From Streptococcus oralis (GTDB taxonomy: Bacteria > Bacillota > Bacilli > Lactobacillales > Streptococcaceae): a stretch of DNA of 64,000 nt. The translations under genes and the position numbers were made by a program. The stretch lies in assembly GCF_001983955.1 (NCBI RefSeq), contig NZ_CP019562.1:682001-746000 (forward strand), written 5' to 3'. The notes beneath the pieces were generated by a model, which saw nothing but the letters and a program-made list of their open reading frames with translations, was not told the DNA's origin and did no database searches. Shown one piece after another: positions 8,099-18,058 of the stretch (the first letter of the stretch is position 1; each line of letters begins with the position of its first letter).

Positions 8099-9006
8099 TT
8101 TATACAGTCACACTTAATCCATCCATAGACTATATCGTGCGCTTGGACCAAGTTCAAGTCGGCAGTGTCAATCGTATGGACAGTGATGATAAGTTTGCTG
8201 GAGGGAAAGGAATCAATGTCAGTCGAGTTTTGAAACGCTTGGGTATTCCAAATACAGCGACTGGATTTATCGGAGGATTTACTGGTAAATTTATCACAGA
8301 TACCCTTTCAGAGGAAGAAATCGAAACTCGTTTTGTCCAAGTAGCAGAAGATACTCGCATCAATGTCAAGATTAAAGCAGACCAAGAAACAGAAATCAAC
8401 GGGACTGGTCCAAATGTGGAACCAGCTCAGCTGGAAGAATTGAAAGCTATTTTGTCTAGTCTGACTGCAGAAGATACGGTGGTGTTTGCAGGTTCAAGTG
8501 CTAAGAATCTAGGTAATGTTATCTACAAAGATTTGATTGCCTTGACACGCCAGACTGGTGCGCAAGTGGTTTGTGACTTTGAAGGACAGACCTTGATTGA
8601 TAGTTTGGACTACCAGCCACTATTGGTTAAACCAAACAATCACGAGCTTGGAGCTATCTTTGGAGTGAAACTCGAAAGTTTAGATGAGATCGAGAACTAT
8701 GCTCGTCAGTTACTGGCCAAAGGAGCTCAAAACGTCATTATCTCCATGGCTGGTGACGGTGCCCTTCTTGTCACATCTGAGGGAGCTTACTTCGCAAAAC
8801 CTATCAAGGGAACAGTCAAAAATTCAGTGGGAGCTGGTGACTCTATGGTCGCTGGGTTTACAGGTGAATTTGTTAAATCAAAAGACGCAGTAGAAGCCTT
8901 CAAATGGGGAGTAGCTTGTGGAACAGCAACGACCTTCTCGGATGACTTGGCAACAGCGGAATTTATTAAAGAAACATATGAAAAAGTTGAGGTAGAAAAA
9001 CGATGA
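8095..9006 (+). CDS. fruK: 1-phosphofructokinase
   Basis: Phosphorylates fructose-1-phosphate, the product of the PTS, to fructose-1,6-bisphosphate. This PfkB-family kinase of 303 residues shows the N-terminal substrate motif AGGKGINVS (35-43) and the C-terminal GAGDS (246-250) with catalytic Asp249. It overlaps fruR and fruA by four bases (ATGA) at each end. Tagatose-6-phosphate kinase is a related alternative, but the fruR-fruA context decides for fruK. Confidence 0.95.
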   Translation: MIYTVTLNPSIDYIVRLDQVQVGSVNRMDSDDKFAGGKGINVSRVLKRLGIPNTATGFIGGFTGKFITDTLSEEEIETRFVQVAEDTRINVKIKADQETEINGTGPNVEPAQLEELKAILSSLTAEDTVVFAGSSAKNLGNVIYKDLIALTRQTGAQVVCDFEGQTLIDSLDYQPLLVKPNNHELGAIFGVKLESLDEIENYARQLLAKGAQNVIISMAGDGALLVTSEGAYFAKPIKGTVKNSVGAGDSMVAGFTGEFVKSKDAVEAFKWGVACGTATTFSDDLATAEFIKETYEKVEVEKR

Positions 9007-10955
9007 AAATTCAAGACCTATTAAGAAAAGATGTCATGTTGCTGGATTTACAGGCAACTGAAAAAACAGCTGTCATCGAAGAGATGATTCATAGCTTGGT
9101 AGATCATGGTTATGTGACGGATTTTGAAACCTTTAAAGAAGGGATCTTGGCGCGTGAAGCTCTCACTTCCACTGGTTTGGGTGACGGAATTGCTATGCCT
9201 CACAGCAAGAACTCTGCTGTCAAAGAAGCAACGGTTCTCTTTGCAAAGTCAAACAAGGGTGTTGACTATGAAAGCTTGGATGGGCAACCAACAGACCTCT
9301 TCTTCATGATTGCAGCTCCAGAAGGTGCCAATGATACTCACTTAGCAGCCTTGGCAGAATTGTCTCAATACTTGATGAAAGACGGTTTTGCTGACAAACT
9401 TCGCCAAGTAACATCAGCTGATCAAGTTATTGAACTTTTTGACCAAGCTTCAGAAAAAGCTGAGGAGCCTGTTCAAGCACCTGCCAATGAATCTGGCGAC
9501 TTTATCGTAGCTGTTACAGCTTGTACGACAGGTATTGCCCACACTTATATGGCCCAAGAAGCCCTTCAAAAAGTGGCTGCTGAAATGGGTGTTGGTATCA
9601 AGGTTGAAACAAACGGAGCTAGTGGTGTTGGGAACCAATTGACTGCAGAGGACATTCGCAAGGCTAAAGCTGTTATCATCGCTGCTGACAAGGCTGTTGA
9701 GATGGATCGTTTCGATGGCAAACCATTGGTTAATCGTCCAGTTGCAGACGGTATTCGTAAGACAGAAGAATTAATCAACTTGGCTCTTTCAGGAGATGCT
9801 GAAGTTTATCGTGCTGCTAATGGAGCAAAAGCTGCAACAGCATCTAATGAAAAACAAAGTATCGGTGGTGCTTTCTACAAACACTTGATGAGTGGTGTAT
9901 CTCAAATGTTGCCATTCGTTATCGGTGGTGGTATCATGATTGCCCTTGCTTTCTTGATCGACGGAGCTTTTGGTGTGCCACAGGATAGTCTTGGAAATCT
10001 CGGATCCTACCATGAACTAGCTTCTATGTTCATGAAAATTGGTGGCGCGGCTTTTGGCTTGATGCTTCCGGTTTTTGCAGGATACGTAGCCTACTCTATC
10101 GCTGAAAAACCAGGTTTGGTAGCTGGTTTCGTGGCTGGTGCTATTGCCAAAGAAGGTTTTGCCTTTGGTAAAATCCCTTATGCAGCAGGTGGTGAAGCAA
10201 CTTCAACCCTTGCAGGTGTCTCATCTGGTTTCCTAGGTGCCCTTGTTGGTGGATTTATCGCAGGAGCCTTGGTTCTTGCTATCAAGAAATACGTTAAAGT
10301 TCCTCGTTCACTTGAAGGTGCTAAATCTATCCTTATCCTACCGCTTTTCGGAACAATCTTGACAGGATTTGTTATGTTGGCTGTCAACATTCCAATGGCA
10401 GCAATCAACACTGCTATGAATGACTTCCTAGGCGGTCTTGGAGGAGGTTCAGCTGTCCTTCTTGGTATCGTTCTTGGAGGCATGATGGCTGTTGACATGG
10501 GGGGACCAGTCAACAAAGCTGCTTATGTCTTTGGTACAGGTACGCTTGCAGCGACTGTTTCTTCAGGTGGTTCTGTAGCCATGGCAGCAGTTATGGCTGG
10601 AGGAATGGTTCCACCACTTGCCATCTTTGTCGCAACTCTTCTCTTTAAAGATAAATTTACCAAAGAAGAACGTAACTCTGGTTTGACAAACATCATCATG
10701 GGCTTGTCATTCATCACTGAAGGAGCGATCCCATTTGGTGCAGCAGACCCAGCTCGTGCGATTCCAAGCTTTATCCTTGGTTCAGCAGTAGCAGGTGGAC
10801 TCGTTGGTCTTGCAGGAATCAAACTCATGGCACCACACGGAGGAATCTTCGTTATCGCTCTAACTTCAAATGCCCTTCTCTACCTTGCCTTTGTCTTGGT
10901 TGGCGCAATTGTAAGTGGTGTGGTTTATGGTTACCTACGCAAGCCACAAGCATAA
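9003..10955 (+). CDS. fruA: PTS fructose transporter subunit EIIABC
   Basis: A 650-residue fused permease that imports fructose and phosphorylates it at C1. Domains: IIA (1-150) with phosphorylated His67 in AMPHS; IIB (about 166-265) with phosphocysteine Cys174 in [10 protein letters not shown]; a short linker; and IIC (about 290-650) with many membrane spans, including [11 protein letters not shown] and the GGPVNKAA and [10 protein letters not shown] loops. It is last in the operon and followed by a terminator. Confidence 0.96.
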   Translation: MKIQDLLRKDVMLLDLQATEKTAVIEEMIHSLVDHGYVTDFETFKEGILAREALTSTGLGDGIAMPHSKNSAVKEATVLFAKSNKGVDYESLDGQPTDLFFMIAAPEGANDTHLAALAELSQYLMKDGFADKLRQVTSADQVIELFDQASEKAEEPVQAPANESGDFIVAVTACTTGIAHTYMAQEALQKVAAEMGVGIKVETNGASGVGNQLTAEDIRKAKAVIIAADKAVEMDRFDGKPLVNRPVADGIRKTEELINLALSGDAEVYRAANGAKAATASNEKQSIGGAFYKHLMSGVSQMLPFVIGGGIMIALAFLIDGAFGVPQDSLGNLGSYHELASMFMKIGGAAFGLMLPVFAGYVAYSIAEKPGLVAGFVAGAIAKEGFAFGKIPYAAGGEATSTLAGVSSGFLGALVGGFIAGALVLAIKKYVKVPRSLEGAKSILILPLFGTILTGFVMLAVNIPMAAINTAMNDFLGGLGGGSAVLLGIVLGGMMAVDMGGPVNKAAYVFGTGTLAATVSSGGSVAMAAVMAGGMVPPLAIFVATLLFKDKFTKEERNSGLTNIIMGLSFITEGAIPFGAADPARAIPSFILGSAVAGGLVGLAGIKLMAPHGGIFVIALTSNALLYLAFVLVGAIVSGVVYGYLRKPQA

Positions 10956-10970
10956 AAAGGATTAGAATAG

Positions 10971-11002
10971 AAAGATTGTTACCATTTGGTGCAATCTTTT
11001 TC
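10971..11002 (+). terminator. fru operon terminator
   Basis: AAAGATTG (10971-10978) pairs with CAATCTTT (10992-10999), with an inner ACC/GGT pair, then TTCTCT. Confidence 0.8.
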
Positions 11003-11026
11003 TCTATTCGAAATGGCTGTGAAATA

Positions 11027-11035
11027 TGGTATAAT
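11027..11035 (+). promoter_or_regulatory. ftsK promoter, predicted leaderless start
   Basis: TGgTATAAT (11027-11035) is followed by exactly six bases and then the ATG at 11042, so transcription is predicted to begin at or within a base of the start codon. No SD sequence is present. Confidence 0.6.
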
Positions 11036-11041
11036 AAAAGA

Positions 11042-13348
11042 ATGGCAAACAAGAATACTACAAAAACAAGACGGAGACCGTCTAAAGCAGAACTTGAAAG
11101 AAAACAGGCTATCCAGAGGATGTTGATTTCCTTAGGAATTGCCTTATTGTTGATTATTGCAGCCCTCAAACTCGGTGCAGCAGGCGTCACTCTTTACAAT
11201 CTCATTCGACTGGTGGTTGGAAGTTTGGCCTATGTGGCCATAGGTGCCCTACTCATTTATCTTTTTCTATTTAAATGGATCCGCAAGCAAGAGGGACTTC
11301 TGTCAGGATTTCTCTGTATCTTCGCTGGATTGCTCTTGATTTTTGAGGCCTACTTGGTATGGAAATTTGGCTTGGAGCAGTCAGTTCTAAAAGGGACCCT
11401 GTCTCAAGTTATGACGGACCTGACTGGTATGCGGGTGACTAGCTTCGCTGGTGGAGGCTTGCTTGGTGTTGGACTCTATATCCCCATATCCTTTCTTTTC
11501 TCAAATATCGGATCGTACTTTATTGGAGTCCTCTTGATTCTAGTTGGGGCACTCTTGGTTAGTCCTTGGTCTATTTATGATGTTGCAGCCTTTATTGGAG
11601 CTCAGTTCAGATCCTTCATGGAAAAACAGGAACAGAGAAAACAGGAACGCTTCATCAAGAAAGAAGAAGAGAAGGCTCGTCAAGAAGCTGAAGAAGCAGC
11701 CAGAATTCAGAGAGAACAAGAAGAACAGGATGCATTACCGCTTCCTCCTGTAGATCCTGAAACGGGAGAAATCTTATCAGAGGTACCAGACTACGATTTC
11801 CCCCCAATTCCTGAGGAAGAGTGGATCGAACCGGAGATTATCCTCCCTCAAACTGATTTTGACGTTCCAGATGTGGAAGAAGATTTTGAGGATGAAGAGG
11901 TGCAGGTTGATTTTTCTGCTAAGGAAGCCCTTGAATACAAGCTACCAAGCTTGCAACTCTTTGCGCCAGATAAACCCAAAGATCAGTCCAAGGAAAAGAA
12001 GATTGTTCGAGAAAATATCAAAATCCTAGAAGAAACCTTTGCCAGCTTTGGTATCAAGGTGACGGTAGAACGGGCTGAAATTGGACCATCAGTTACCAAG
12101 TATGAAGTCAAGCCAGCAGTTGGAGTACGGGTTAACCGTATTTCCAATCTGGCAGACGACTTAGCGCTGGCTCTGGCGGCCAAGGATGTTCGGATTGAGG
12201 CTCCGATCCCTGGTAAATCCTTAGTCGGAATTGAAGTACCCAACTCTGAGATTGCGACCGTTTCCTTCCGTGAACTCTGGGAACAGTCTCAAACTAAACC
12301 AGAAAATCTCCTCGAAATTCCTCTAGGTAAGGCTGTCAATGGAACTGCTCGCACCTTTGACCTTTCCAAGATGCCCCACCTACTCGTTGCAGGTTCGACG
12401 GGATCAGGGAAGTCAGTCGCAGTTAACGGTATTATCGCTAGCATTCTTATGAAAGCAAGACCAGATCAGGTCAAGTTTATGATGGTGGATCCAAAGATGG
12501 TTGAGTTATCCGTTTACAATGACATTCCTCACCTCTTGATTCCAGTTGTGACCAATCCACGCAAGGCCAGCAAGGCTCTGCAAAAGGTTGTGGATGAGAT
12601 GGAAAATCGTTACGAACTCTTCGCTAAGGTTGGTGTGCGAAATATCGCTGGCTACAATGCCAAGGTTGAGGAATTTAATAGCCAATCTGAGTACAAACAA
12701 GTACCACTTCCTTTGATTGTTGTCATTGTGGATGAGTTGGCAGACCTCATGATGGTGGCCAGCAAGGAAGTGGAGGATGCCATCATCCGTCTCGGACAGA
12801 AGGCGCGTGCTGCAGGGATTCACATGATTCTCGCAACGCAACGTCCATCGGTTGATGTTATCTCTGGTCTTATCAAAGCCAATGTCCCATCTCGTGTGGC
12901 TTTTGCAGTTTCATCAGGTACAGATTCACGAACCATCTTGGATGAGAATGGAGCAGAAAAACTGCTTGGTCGAGGAGACATGCTCTTTAAACCAATCGAT
13001 GAAAATCATCCAGTCCGTCTGCAAGGTTCCTTTATCTCGGATGATGATGTTGAACGCATCGTAAACTTTATCAAGGATCAGGCGGATGCGGACTATGATG
13101 AAAGCTTTGACCCAGGAGATGTCCCTGAAAATGAAGGAGATCTCTCTGACGGAGAAGCTGGCGGCGATCCGCTTTTTGAAGAAGCCAAGGCTTTGGTTAT
13201 CGAGACGCAGAAAGCTAGTGCTTCTATGATTCAGCGTCGTTTGTCGGTTGGATTCAACCGTGCGACTCGCCTGATGGAAGAACTCGAAATAGCAGGTGTT
13301 ATCGGTCCAGCTGAAGGAACCAAACCACGAAAAGTATTACAACAATAA
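11042..13348 (+). CDS. ftsK: DNA translocase FtsK/SpoIIIE
   Basis: A septal ATP-driven DNA pump that clears chromosome ends during division. The 768-residue protein has a basic N-terminus, four or five membrane spans (about 27-205), a Glu-rich linker, and a RecA-like motor with Walker A GSTGSGKS (about 451-458) and Walker [14 protein letters not shown]. The C-terminal winged helix (gamma) includes [22 protein letters not shown], which reads orientation sequences. The start at 11042 (MANKN) is chosen because an upstream in-frame ATG at 10976 lies inside the fru terminator. Confidence 0.94.
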   Translation: MANKNTTKTRRRPSKAELERKQAIQRMLISLGIALLLIIAALKLGAAGVTLYNLIRLVVGSLAYVAIGALLIYLFLFKWIRKQEGLLSGFLCIFAGLLLIFEAYLVWKFGLEQSVLKGTLSQVMTDLTGMRVTSFAGGGLLGVGLYIPISFLFSNIGSYFIGVLLILVGALLVSPWSIYDVAAFIGAQFRSFMEKQEQRKQERFIKKEEEKARQEAEEAARIQREQEEQDALPLPPVDPETGEILSEVPDYDFPPIPEEEWIEPEIILPQTDFDVPDVEEDFEDEEVQVDFSAKEALEYKLPSLQLFAPDKPKDQSKEKKIVRENIKILEETFASFGIKVTVERAEIGPSVTKYEVKPAVGVRVNRISNLADDLALALAAKDVRIEAPIPGKSLVGIEVPNSEIATVSFRELWEQSQTKPENLLEIPLGKAVNGTARTFDLSKMPHLLVAGSTGSGKSVAVNGIIASILMKARPDQVKFMMVDPKMVELSVYNDIPHLLIPVVTNPRKASKALQKVVDEMENRYELFAKVGVRNIAGYNAKVEEFNSQSEYKQVPLPLIVVIVDELADLMMVASKEVEDAIIRLGQKARAAGIHMILATQRPSVDVISGLIKANVPSRVAFAVSSGTDSRTILDENGAEKLLGRGDMLFKPIDENHPVRLQGSFISDDDVERIVNFIKDQADADYDESFDPGDVPENEGDLSDGEAGGDPLFEEAKALVIETQKASASMIQRRLSVGFNRATRLMEELEIAGVIGPAEGTKPRKVLQQ

Positions 13349-13349
13349 A

Positions 13350-13387
13350 AAAATAGCTTCTTTCCAAATTTGGAAAGAAGCTATTTT
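13350..13387. terminator. Bidirectional terminator after ftsK
   Basis: AAATAGCTTCTTTCCAAA pairs with TTTGGAAAGAAGCTATTT, flanked by A and T runs. It serves ftsK and the convergent minus-strand gene. Confidence 0.92.
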
Positions 13388-13392
13388 GGTGA

Positions 13393-13821
13393 TTACTGGT
13401 TCGTTTTAGTTTCAGAACTCGTCGTATTTGACTGTGTTCCATTATCGCTTGTTTCTTTATTTGTAGCAGGTGTAGAAGAGTCCTGAGTTGTTGTTTTCTG
13501 CTCTTCTTTTTTCTCCTCTTTTTTATTGGATTGAGAAGTTTCTTCTTGCGGAGTATTTTCTTTAGTAGGAGTGTTGTCCTTGTTAGGTGTAGTATTTTCC
13601 TGAGGGGATTCCTTTTGAATTTCCTTGACAACAGTTGTTTGGGTTGTCGTCGGTTCTTTTTTGTTGTTTTTGTTATTGTCCATGGCGTTCATGATGGTGA
13701 TAGTAGCAGTGATGAGACCAAGGATACTACCGATGGTAGCAATCGTTTTTTGAAAGACAGTAAATCCCTTTTTGATGTGTTCTGTTTTTGATTTATTAGA
13801 AGTTCTACGATAGTTAGACAT
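13393..13821 (-). CDS. Single-span membrane protein with Thr/Ser/Glu-rich tail (DUF6556-like)
   Basis: 142 residues: a basic N-terminus (MSNYRRTSNKSKTEHIKKG), one hydrophobic segment (about 26-46), then a low-complexity tail of Thr, Ser, Asn, Gln, Glu and Lys to the end. The topology suggests a protein anchored by its N-terminal span with a disordered exterior or wall-spanning tail. No catalytic motif or LPXTG signal is present. The family assignment is from memory of streptococcal proteins, and the function is unknown. SD AAAGGAGAG and -10 TATAAT (13846-13851, minus strand) precede it. Confidence 0.65.
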   Translation of the reverse strand: MSNYRRTSNKSKTEHIKKGFTVFQKTIATIGSILGLITATITIMNAMDNNKNNKKEPTTTQTTVVKEIQKESPQENTTPNKDNTPTKENTPQEETSQSNKKEEKKEEQKTTTQDSSTPATNKETSDNGTQSNTTSSETKTNQ

Positions 13822-13897
13822 GATACTCTCCTTTGATTATGATTTATTATACCTCATTTCTTTAAAAAAATCTTAAAAAAAGAGAAACCTCCCTTTC

Positions 13898-13926
13898 TTG
13901 TCGCAGGTCTCTTTTCGTGATACAAT
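13898..13926 (+). promoter_or_regulatory. Promoter of the cysteine desulfurase-thiI operon
   Basis: TTGTCG (13898-13903), a 17-base spacer and TACAAT (13921-13926) preceded by TGA form an extended -10 promoter. Confidence 0.6.
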
Positions 13927-13958
13927 AGAAGGAGTGATTTTAGAAAGCGTGAGAAAAC

Positions 13959-15101
13959 ATGATCTACTTTGATAATTCGGCAACAACTAAGCCTTATCCC
14001 GAAGCACTAGAGACCTATACTCAGGTCGCTTCGAAAATTGTAGGAAATCCTTCTAGCCTCCATCGTTTGGGCGACCAGGCAACACGAATTTTAGATGCTT
14101 CCCGGCAGCAAATTGCAGATTTGATTGGGAAGAAGAGTGATGAAATCTTCTTTACCTCTGGTGGAACAGAAGGAGATAACTGGGTCATCAAGGGTGTGGC
14201 CTTTGAAAAAGCCCAGTTTGGCAAGCACATTATTGTGTCAGCTATTGAACATCCAGCAGTCAAGGAATCAGCCCTTTGGCTGAAAAGTCAAGGCTTTGAG
14301 ATAGATTTTGCTCCAGTTGATGAGAAAGGATTTGTGGATGTTGAAGCATTAGCAGATTTGATACGTCCTGATACGACTCTCGTCTCCATCATGGCAGTTA
14401 ACAACGAAATTGGCTCTATCCAGCCTATTGAAGCTATTTCAAAACTGTTAGCAGATAAGCCAACCATTTCCTTCCATGTTGATGCGGTTCAGGCACTCGC
14501 TAAGATTCCGACTGAAAAATACTTGACGGATCGAGTGGATTTCGCAACCTTTTCGAGTCATAAGTTTCATGGTGTCAGAGGTGTCGGATTTGTCTATATC
14601 AAGTCTGGCAAAAGGATCATGCCTCTTTTAACAGGTGGTGGTCAGGAGCGAGACTATCGTTCGACAACTGAGAATGTGGCAGGGATTGCAGCGACAGCCA
14701 AAGCTCTCCGTTTGTCTATGGAAAAATTAGCTACCTTTGCTAGCAAGACAGGGCAGATGAAGGCAGTCATTTGCCAAGCCCTTCTGGATTATCCAGATAT
14801 TTTTGTCTTTTCAGATGAGGAAGACTTTGCCCCTCATATCCTGACTTTTGGGATTAAAGGTGTTCGTGGTGAAGTCATTGTTCACGCTTTTGAAGACTAT
14901 GACATTTTCATTTCCACAACCTCTGCTTGTTCGTCCAAGGCAGGAAAACCTGCGGGGACCTTGATTGCAATGGGAGTGGAAAAGGATAAGGCCCAGTCAG
15001 CTGTGCGTCTAAGCCTAGACCTGGAAAATGATATGAGTCAAGTCGAGCAGTTCTTGACCAATCTAAAATTAATTTACAATCAAACTAGAAAAGTAAGATA
15101 G
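13959..15101 (+). CDS. Cysteine desulfurase (IscS/NifS family, ThiI partner)
   Basis: A PLP enzyme that takes sulfur from cysteine and forms a protein persulfide. The 380-residue protein shows SSHKFHG with the PLP lysine Lys202, the His-containing EHPAVKES near 98, and the mobile-loop persulfide Cys324 in TSACSSKAG. It is followed nine bases later by thiI, so it most likely supplies sulfur for tRNA 4-thiouridine, as the dedicated NifZ-type desulfurase does in Bacillus. It is not part of a suf cluster here. Confidence 0.92.
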   Translation: MIYFDNSATTKPYPEALETYTQVASKIVGNPSSLHRLGDQATRILDASRQQIADLIGKKSDEIFFTSGGTEGDNWVIKGVAFEKAQFGKHIIVSAIEHPAVKESALWLKSQGFEIDFAPVDEKGFVDVEALADLIRPDTTLVSIMAVNNEIGSIQPIEAISKLLADKPTISFHVDAVQALAKIPTEKYLTDRVDFATFSSHKFHGVRGVGFVYIKSGKRIMPLLTGGGQERDYRSTTENVAGIAATAKALRLSMEKLATFASKTGQMKAVICQALLDYPDIFVFSDEEDFAPHILTFGIKGVRGEVIVHAFEDYDIFISTTSACSSKAGKPAGTLIAMGVEKDKAQSAVRLSLDLENDMSQVEQFLTNLKLIYNQTRKVR

Positions 15102-15109
15102 GAGCATTT

Positions 15110-16324
15110 ATGCAGTATTCAGAAATTATGATTCGTTACGGAGAATTGTCAACCAAGCACAAAAATCGTATGCGTTTCATCAATAAACTTCGTAATAATA
15201 TTTCAGACGTTTTGTCTATCTATCCTCAAGTTAAGGTAACCGCAGATCGCGACCGTGCCCACGCTTACCTGAATGGAGCAGATTGCACAGCAGTTGCAGA
15301 ATCGCTCAAACAAGTTTTTGGGATCCAAAACTTTTCTCCTGTGTATAAGGTTGAAAAGTCAGTGGACGTTCTGAAGTCTGCTGTCCAAGAGATTATGAAG
15401 GAAATCTACAAGGAAGGCATGACCTTTAAAATCACTAGTAAGCGTAGCGACCACAACTTTGAACTCGACAGTCGTGAACTGAATCAAACTCTTGGTGGTG
15501 CTGTTTTCGAGGCTATTCCAAACGTGCAAGCTCAGATGAAGAATCCAGATATTAATCTTCAGGTTGAGATTCGTGAAGAGGCTGCCTATCTTTCCTATGA
15601 AACTTTTCGTGGAGCAGGAGGATTACCTGTGGGAAGTTCTGGTAAAGGTATGCTCATGTTGTCAGGAGGGATTGACTCACCCGTGGCAGGTTATCTAGCT
15701 CTTAAACGTGGTGTAGATATTGAGGCGGTTCACTTTGCTAGCCCACCTTACACCAGTCCAGGTGCCCTCAAGAAAGCCCACGATTTGACTCGGAAATTGA
15801 CCAAGTTTGGGGGCAATATCCAGTTTATCGAGGTGCCTTTCACTGAGATTCAAGAGGAAATCAAGGCTAAAGCGCCAGAAGCCTACCTCATGACCTTGAC
15901 GCGTCGTTTTATGATGCGGATTACCGACCGTATTCGGGAGATACGAAATGGTTTAATTATCATCAATGGGGAAAGTCTTGGTCAAGTAGCCAGCCAGACC
16001 TTGGAAAGCATGCAGACTATCAACGCTGTGACCAACACTCCCATCATCCGCCCTGTGGTTACGATGGACAAGTTGGAAATCATTGACATCGCGCAGGAAA
16101 TCGATACCTTTGAAATTTCAATCCAGCCTTTTGAAGACTGCTGTACTATTTTTGCACCTGACCGTCCTAAGACCAATCCTAAGATAGAGAATGCAGAGCA
16201 GTATGAAAAACGCATGGATGTTGAAGGCTTGGTTGAGCGAGCAGTGGCTGGGATTATGATTACTGAAATCACTCCCCAGGTTGAAAAAGATGCTGTCGAT
16301 GAGTTAATTGATAATCTCCTCTAA
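15110..16324 (+). CDS. thiI: tRNA 4-thiouridine sulfurtransferase ThiI (short form)
   Basis: Adenylates U8 of tRNA and receives sulfur to make 4-thiouridine. The 404-residue protein has an N-terminal ferredoxin-like/THUMP region (to about 165), then the PP-loop pyrophosphatase domain with SGGIDSP (185-191). The C-terminal rhodanese domain of the E. coli enzyme is absent, the usual state in Gram-positive bacteria, so persulfide must come directly from the desulfurase encoded upstream. Confidence 0.95.
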   Translation: MQYSEIMIRYGELSTKHKNRMRFINKLRNNISDVLSIYPQVKVTADRDRAHAYLNGADCTAVAESLKQVFGIQNFSPVYKVEKSVDVLKSAVQEIMKEIYKEGMTFKITSKRSDHNFELDSRELNQTLGGAVFEAIPNVQAQMKNPDINLQVEIREEAAYLSYETFRGAGGLPVGSSGKGMLMLSGGIDSPVAGYLALKRGVDIEAVHFASPPYTSPGALKKAHDLTRKLTKFGGNIQFIEVPFTEIQEEIKAKAPEAYLMTLTRRFMMRITDRIREIRNGLIIINGESLGQVASQTLESMQTINAVTNTPIIRPVVTMDKLEIIDIAQEIDTFEISIQPFEDCCTIFAPDRPKTNPKIENAEQYEKRMDVEGLVERAVAGIMITEITPQVEKDAVDELIDNLL

Positions 16325-16358
16325 TCAGAAAATCCAGAAGAATTTAGAATATTAAATG

Positions 16359-16409
16359 AAAAAAGTTAGTTATTTATCCTTAAAATGGACAATTACTGAC
16401 TTTTTTTCT
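16359..16409 (+). terminator. Probable thiI terminator
   Basis: AAAAAAGTTAGT (16359-16370) pairs with ACTGACTTTTTT (16395-16406) across a 24-base loop, ending in T7. The long loop makes it weaker than its neighbours. Confidence 0.55.
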
Positions 16410-16416
16410 ATTTTTA

Positions 16417-16425
16417 TGTTATAAT
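16417..16425 (+). promoter_or_regulatory. Promoter of the esterase/ATP-grasp operon
   Basis: TGtTATAAT (16417-16425) is an extended -10 about 35 bases before the first ATG; the -35 region reads CTGACT. Confidence 0.55.
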
Positions 16426-16460
16426 AAGATAAAATTTTGAATATAGAGAGTTTTCTGACA

Positions 16461-17285
16461 ATGAATCATTCCTACTTTTACTTAAAAATGAAAGAACACA
16501 AACTTAAAGTTCCTTATACTGGAAAAGAGCGTCGTGTGCGTGTGCTTCTGCCAAAGGACTACGAGAAGGACACAGACCGTTTTTATCCTGTAGTTTACTT
16601 TCATGATGGGCAAAATGTCTTTTACAGCAAGGAGTCTTATATCGGACACTCTTGGAAGATTATTCCAGCCATTAAGCGGAATCCTGATATCAGTCGCATG
16701 ATTGTTGTTGCTATTGACAATGATGGCATGGGACGGATGAATGAGTATGCGGCTTGGAAATTTCAAGAATCTCCTATCCCAGGCCAGCAGTTTGGTGGTA
16801 AGGGTGTGGAGTATGCCGAGTTTGTCATGGAGGTGGTCAAGCCTTTTATCGATGAAACCTACCGAACCAAAGCTGATCGCCAGCACACGGCTATGATTGG
16901 TTCGTCACTAGGAGGCAATATTACCCAGTTTATCGGACTAGAGTACCAAGACCGAATTGGTTGTCTAGGTGTCTTCTCATCTGCTAACTGGCTTCACCAA
17001 GAAGCCTTTAACCGCTATATCGAGCGGAAGAAATTGTCGCCTGAACAGCGCATTTTTATCTATGTTGGAACGGAAGAAGCAGATGATACGGACAAGACCC
17101 TAATGGCTGGCAATATCAAGCAAGCCTATATCGACTCATCGCTTCGTTATTACCGTGATTTGATTGCAGGTGGAGTAGGCTTGGATAATCTGGTCTTGAA
17201 AGTTCAGTCTGGTGCTATCCATAGTGAAATACCTTGGTCGGAAAATTTACCAGACTGTCTCCGATTTTTTGCAGAGAAATGGTAA
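16461..17285 (+). CDS. Esterase-D-like alpha/beta hydrolase
   Basis: 274 residues with the putative-esterase (EstD/enterochelin esterase) fold: an early YFHDGQNVF strand-loop, the nucleophile elbow GSSLGG, and the C-terminal catalytic His in SGAIHSEIPW. No signal peptide. It heads a three-gene unit with a second hydrolase (20 bases on) and an ATP-grasp ligase. The substrate is unknown. The ATG at 16461 is preferred over an in-frame TTG at 16437 that lies very close to the -10; its SD (GAGAG) is weak. Confidence 0.8.
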   Translation: MNHSYFYLKMKEHKLKVPYTGKERRVRVLLPKDYEKDTDRFYPVVYFHDGQNVFYSKESYIGHSWKIIPAIKRNPDISRMIVVAIDNDGMGRMNEYAAWKFQESPIPGQQFGGKGVEYAEFVMEVVKPFIDETYRTKADRQHTAMIGSSLGGNITQFIGLEYQDRIGCLGVFSSANWLHQEAFNRYIERKKLSPEQRIFIYVGTEEADDTDKTLMAGNIKQAYIDSSLRYYRDLIAGGVGLDNLVLKVQSGAIHSEIPWSENLPDCLRFFAEKW

Positions 17286-17305
17286 GTTAAGAAAGGAGAA
17301 AGCCA

Positions 17306-18046
17306 ATGCATATTGAAAACCTTAGCCACTGGAGTGGCCACCTCAACCGTGAAATGTATCTCAACCGTTATGGACATGCTGGGATTCCAGTTGTTGTTTT
17401 TGCTTCATCTGGTGGTAGTCACAACGAATACTATGATTTTGGCATGATTGATGCCTGTGCTTCCTTTATCGAAGAAGGTCGTGTCCAATTCTTTACTCTC
17501 TCCAGTGTTGATATTGAGAGCTGGTTGGCTACTTGGAAAAATAGTCATGATCAAGCGGAGATGCATCGAGCTTACGAACGCTATGTGATTGAGGAGGCGA
17601 TTCCTTTTATCAAGCACAAGACAGGTTGGTTTGACGGAATGATGACGACAGGTTGCTCGATGGGGGCTTACCATGCACTCAATTTCTTTCTCCAGCATCC
17701 AGATGTCTTTACCAAGGTGATTGCCCTCAGCGGTGTTTACGACGCACGTTTCTTTGTTGGAGATTACTACAATGACGATGCCATTTACCAAAACTCGCCA
17801 GTCGATTATATTTGGAATCAGAATGACGGCTGGTTTATCGATCGTTACCGTCAGGCGGAGATTGTCGTCTGTACGGGTCTCGGTGCTTGGGAACAAGATG
17901 GTCTGCCATCCTTCTACAAGCTCAAAGAAGCCTTTGACCAGAAACAAATTCCAGCCTGGTTTGCTGAATGGGGGCACGATGTTGCCCACGACTGGGAATG
18001 GTGGCGTAAACAAATGCCCTATTTTCTTGGACACCTGTATCTATAA
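17306..18046 (+). CDS. Second esterase-like alpha/beta hydrolase
   Basis: 246 residues. The nucleophile elbow is GCSMGAYHA and a C-terminal WGHDVAHDWEWW supplies the catalytic His; the oxyanion region is near ASSGGSHNEYYD. It belongs to the putative-esterase superfamily but differs strongly from the gene upstream, so the two are not recent duplicates. SD GAAAGGAG is strong. It ends 12 bases before the ATP-grasp gene. A long minus-strand reading frame opposite it is a shadow. Confidence 0.78.
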   Translation: MHIENLSHWSGHLNREMYLNRYGHAGIPVVVFASSGGSHNEYYDFGMIDACASFIEEGRVQFFTLSSVDIESWLATWKNSHDQAEMHRAYERYVIEEAIPFIKHKTGWFDGMMTTGCSMGAYHALNFFLQHPDVFTKVIALSGVYDARFFVGDYYNDDAIYQNSPVDYIWNQNDGWFIDRYRQAEIVVCTGLGAWEQDGLPSFYKLKEAFDQKQIPAWFAEWGHDVAHDWEWWRKQMPYFLGHLYL

Positions 18047-18058
18047 AAGGAGTTGCCT

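Noticed and set aside
10178..10828. Two long minus-strand frames opposite fruA
   Set aside because: Pro/Ala-rich products typical of the antisense of a membrane-protein gene; no SD or promoter.
17405..18034. 209-codon minus-strand frame
   Set aside because: Lies entirely opposite a well-supported esterase gene with catalytic motifs; no SD.
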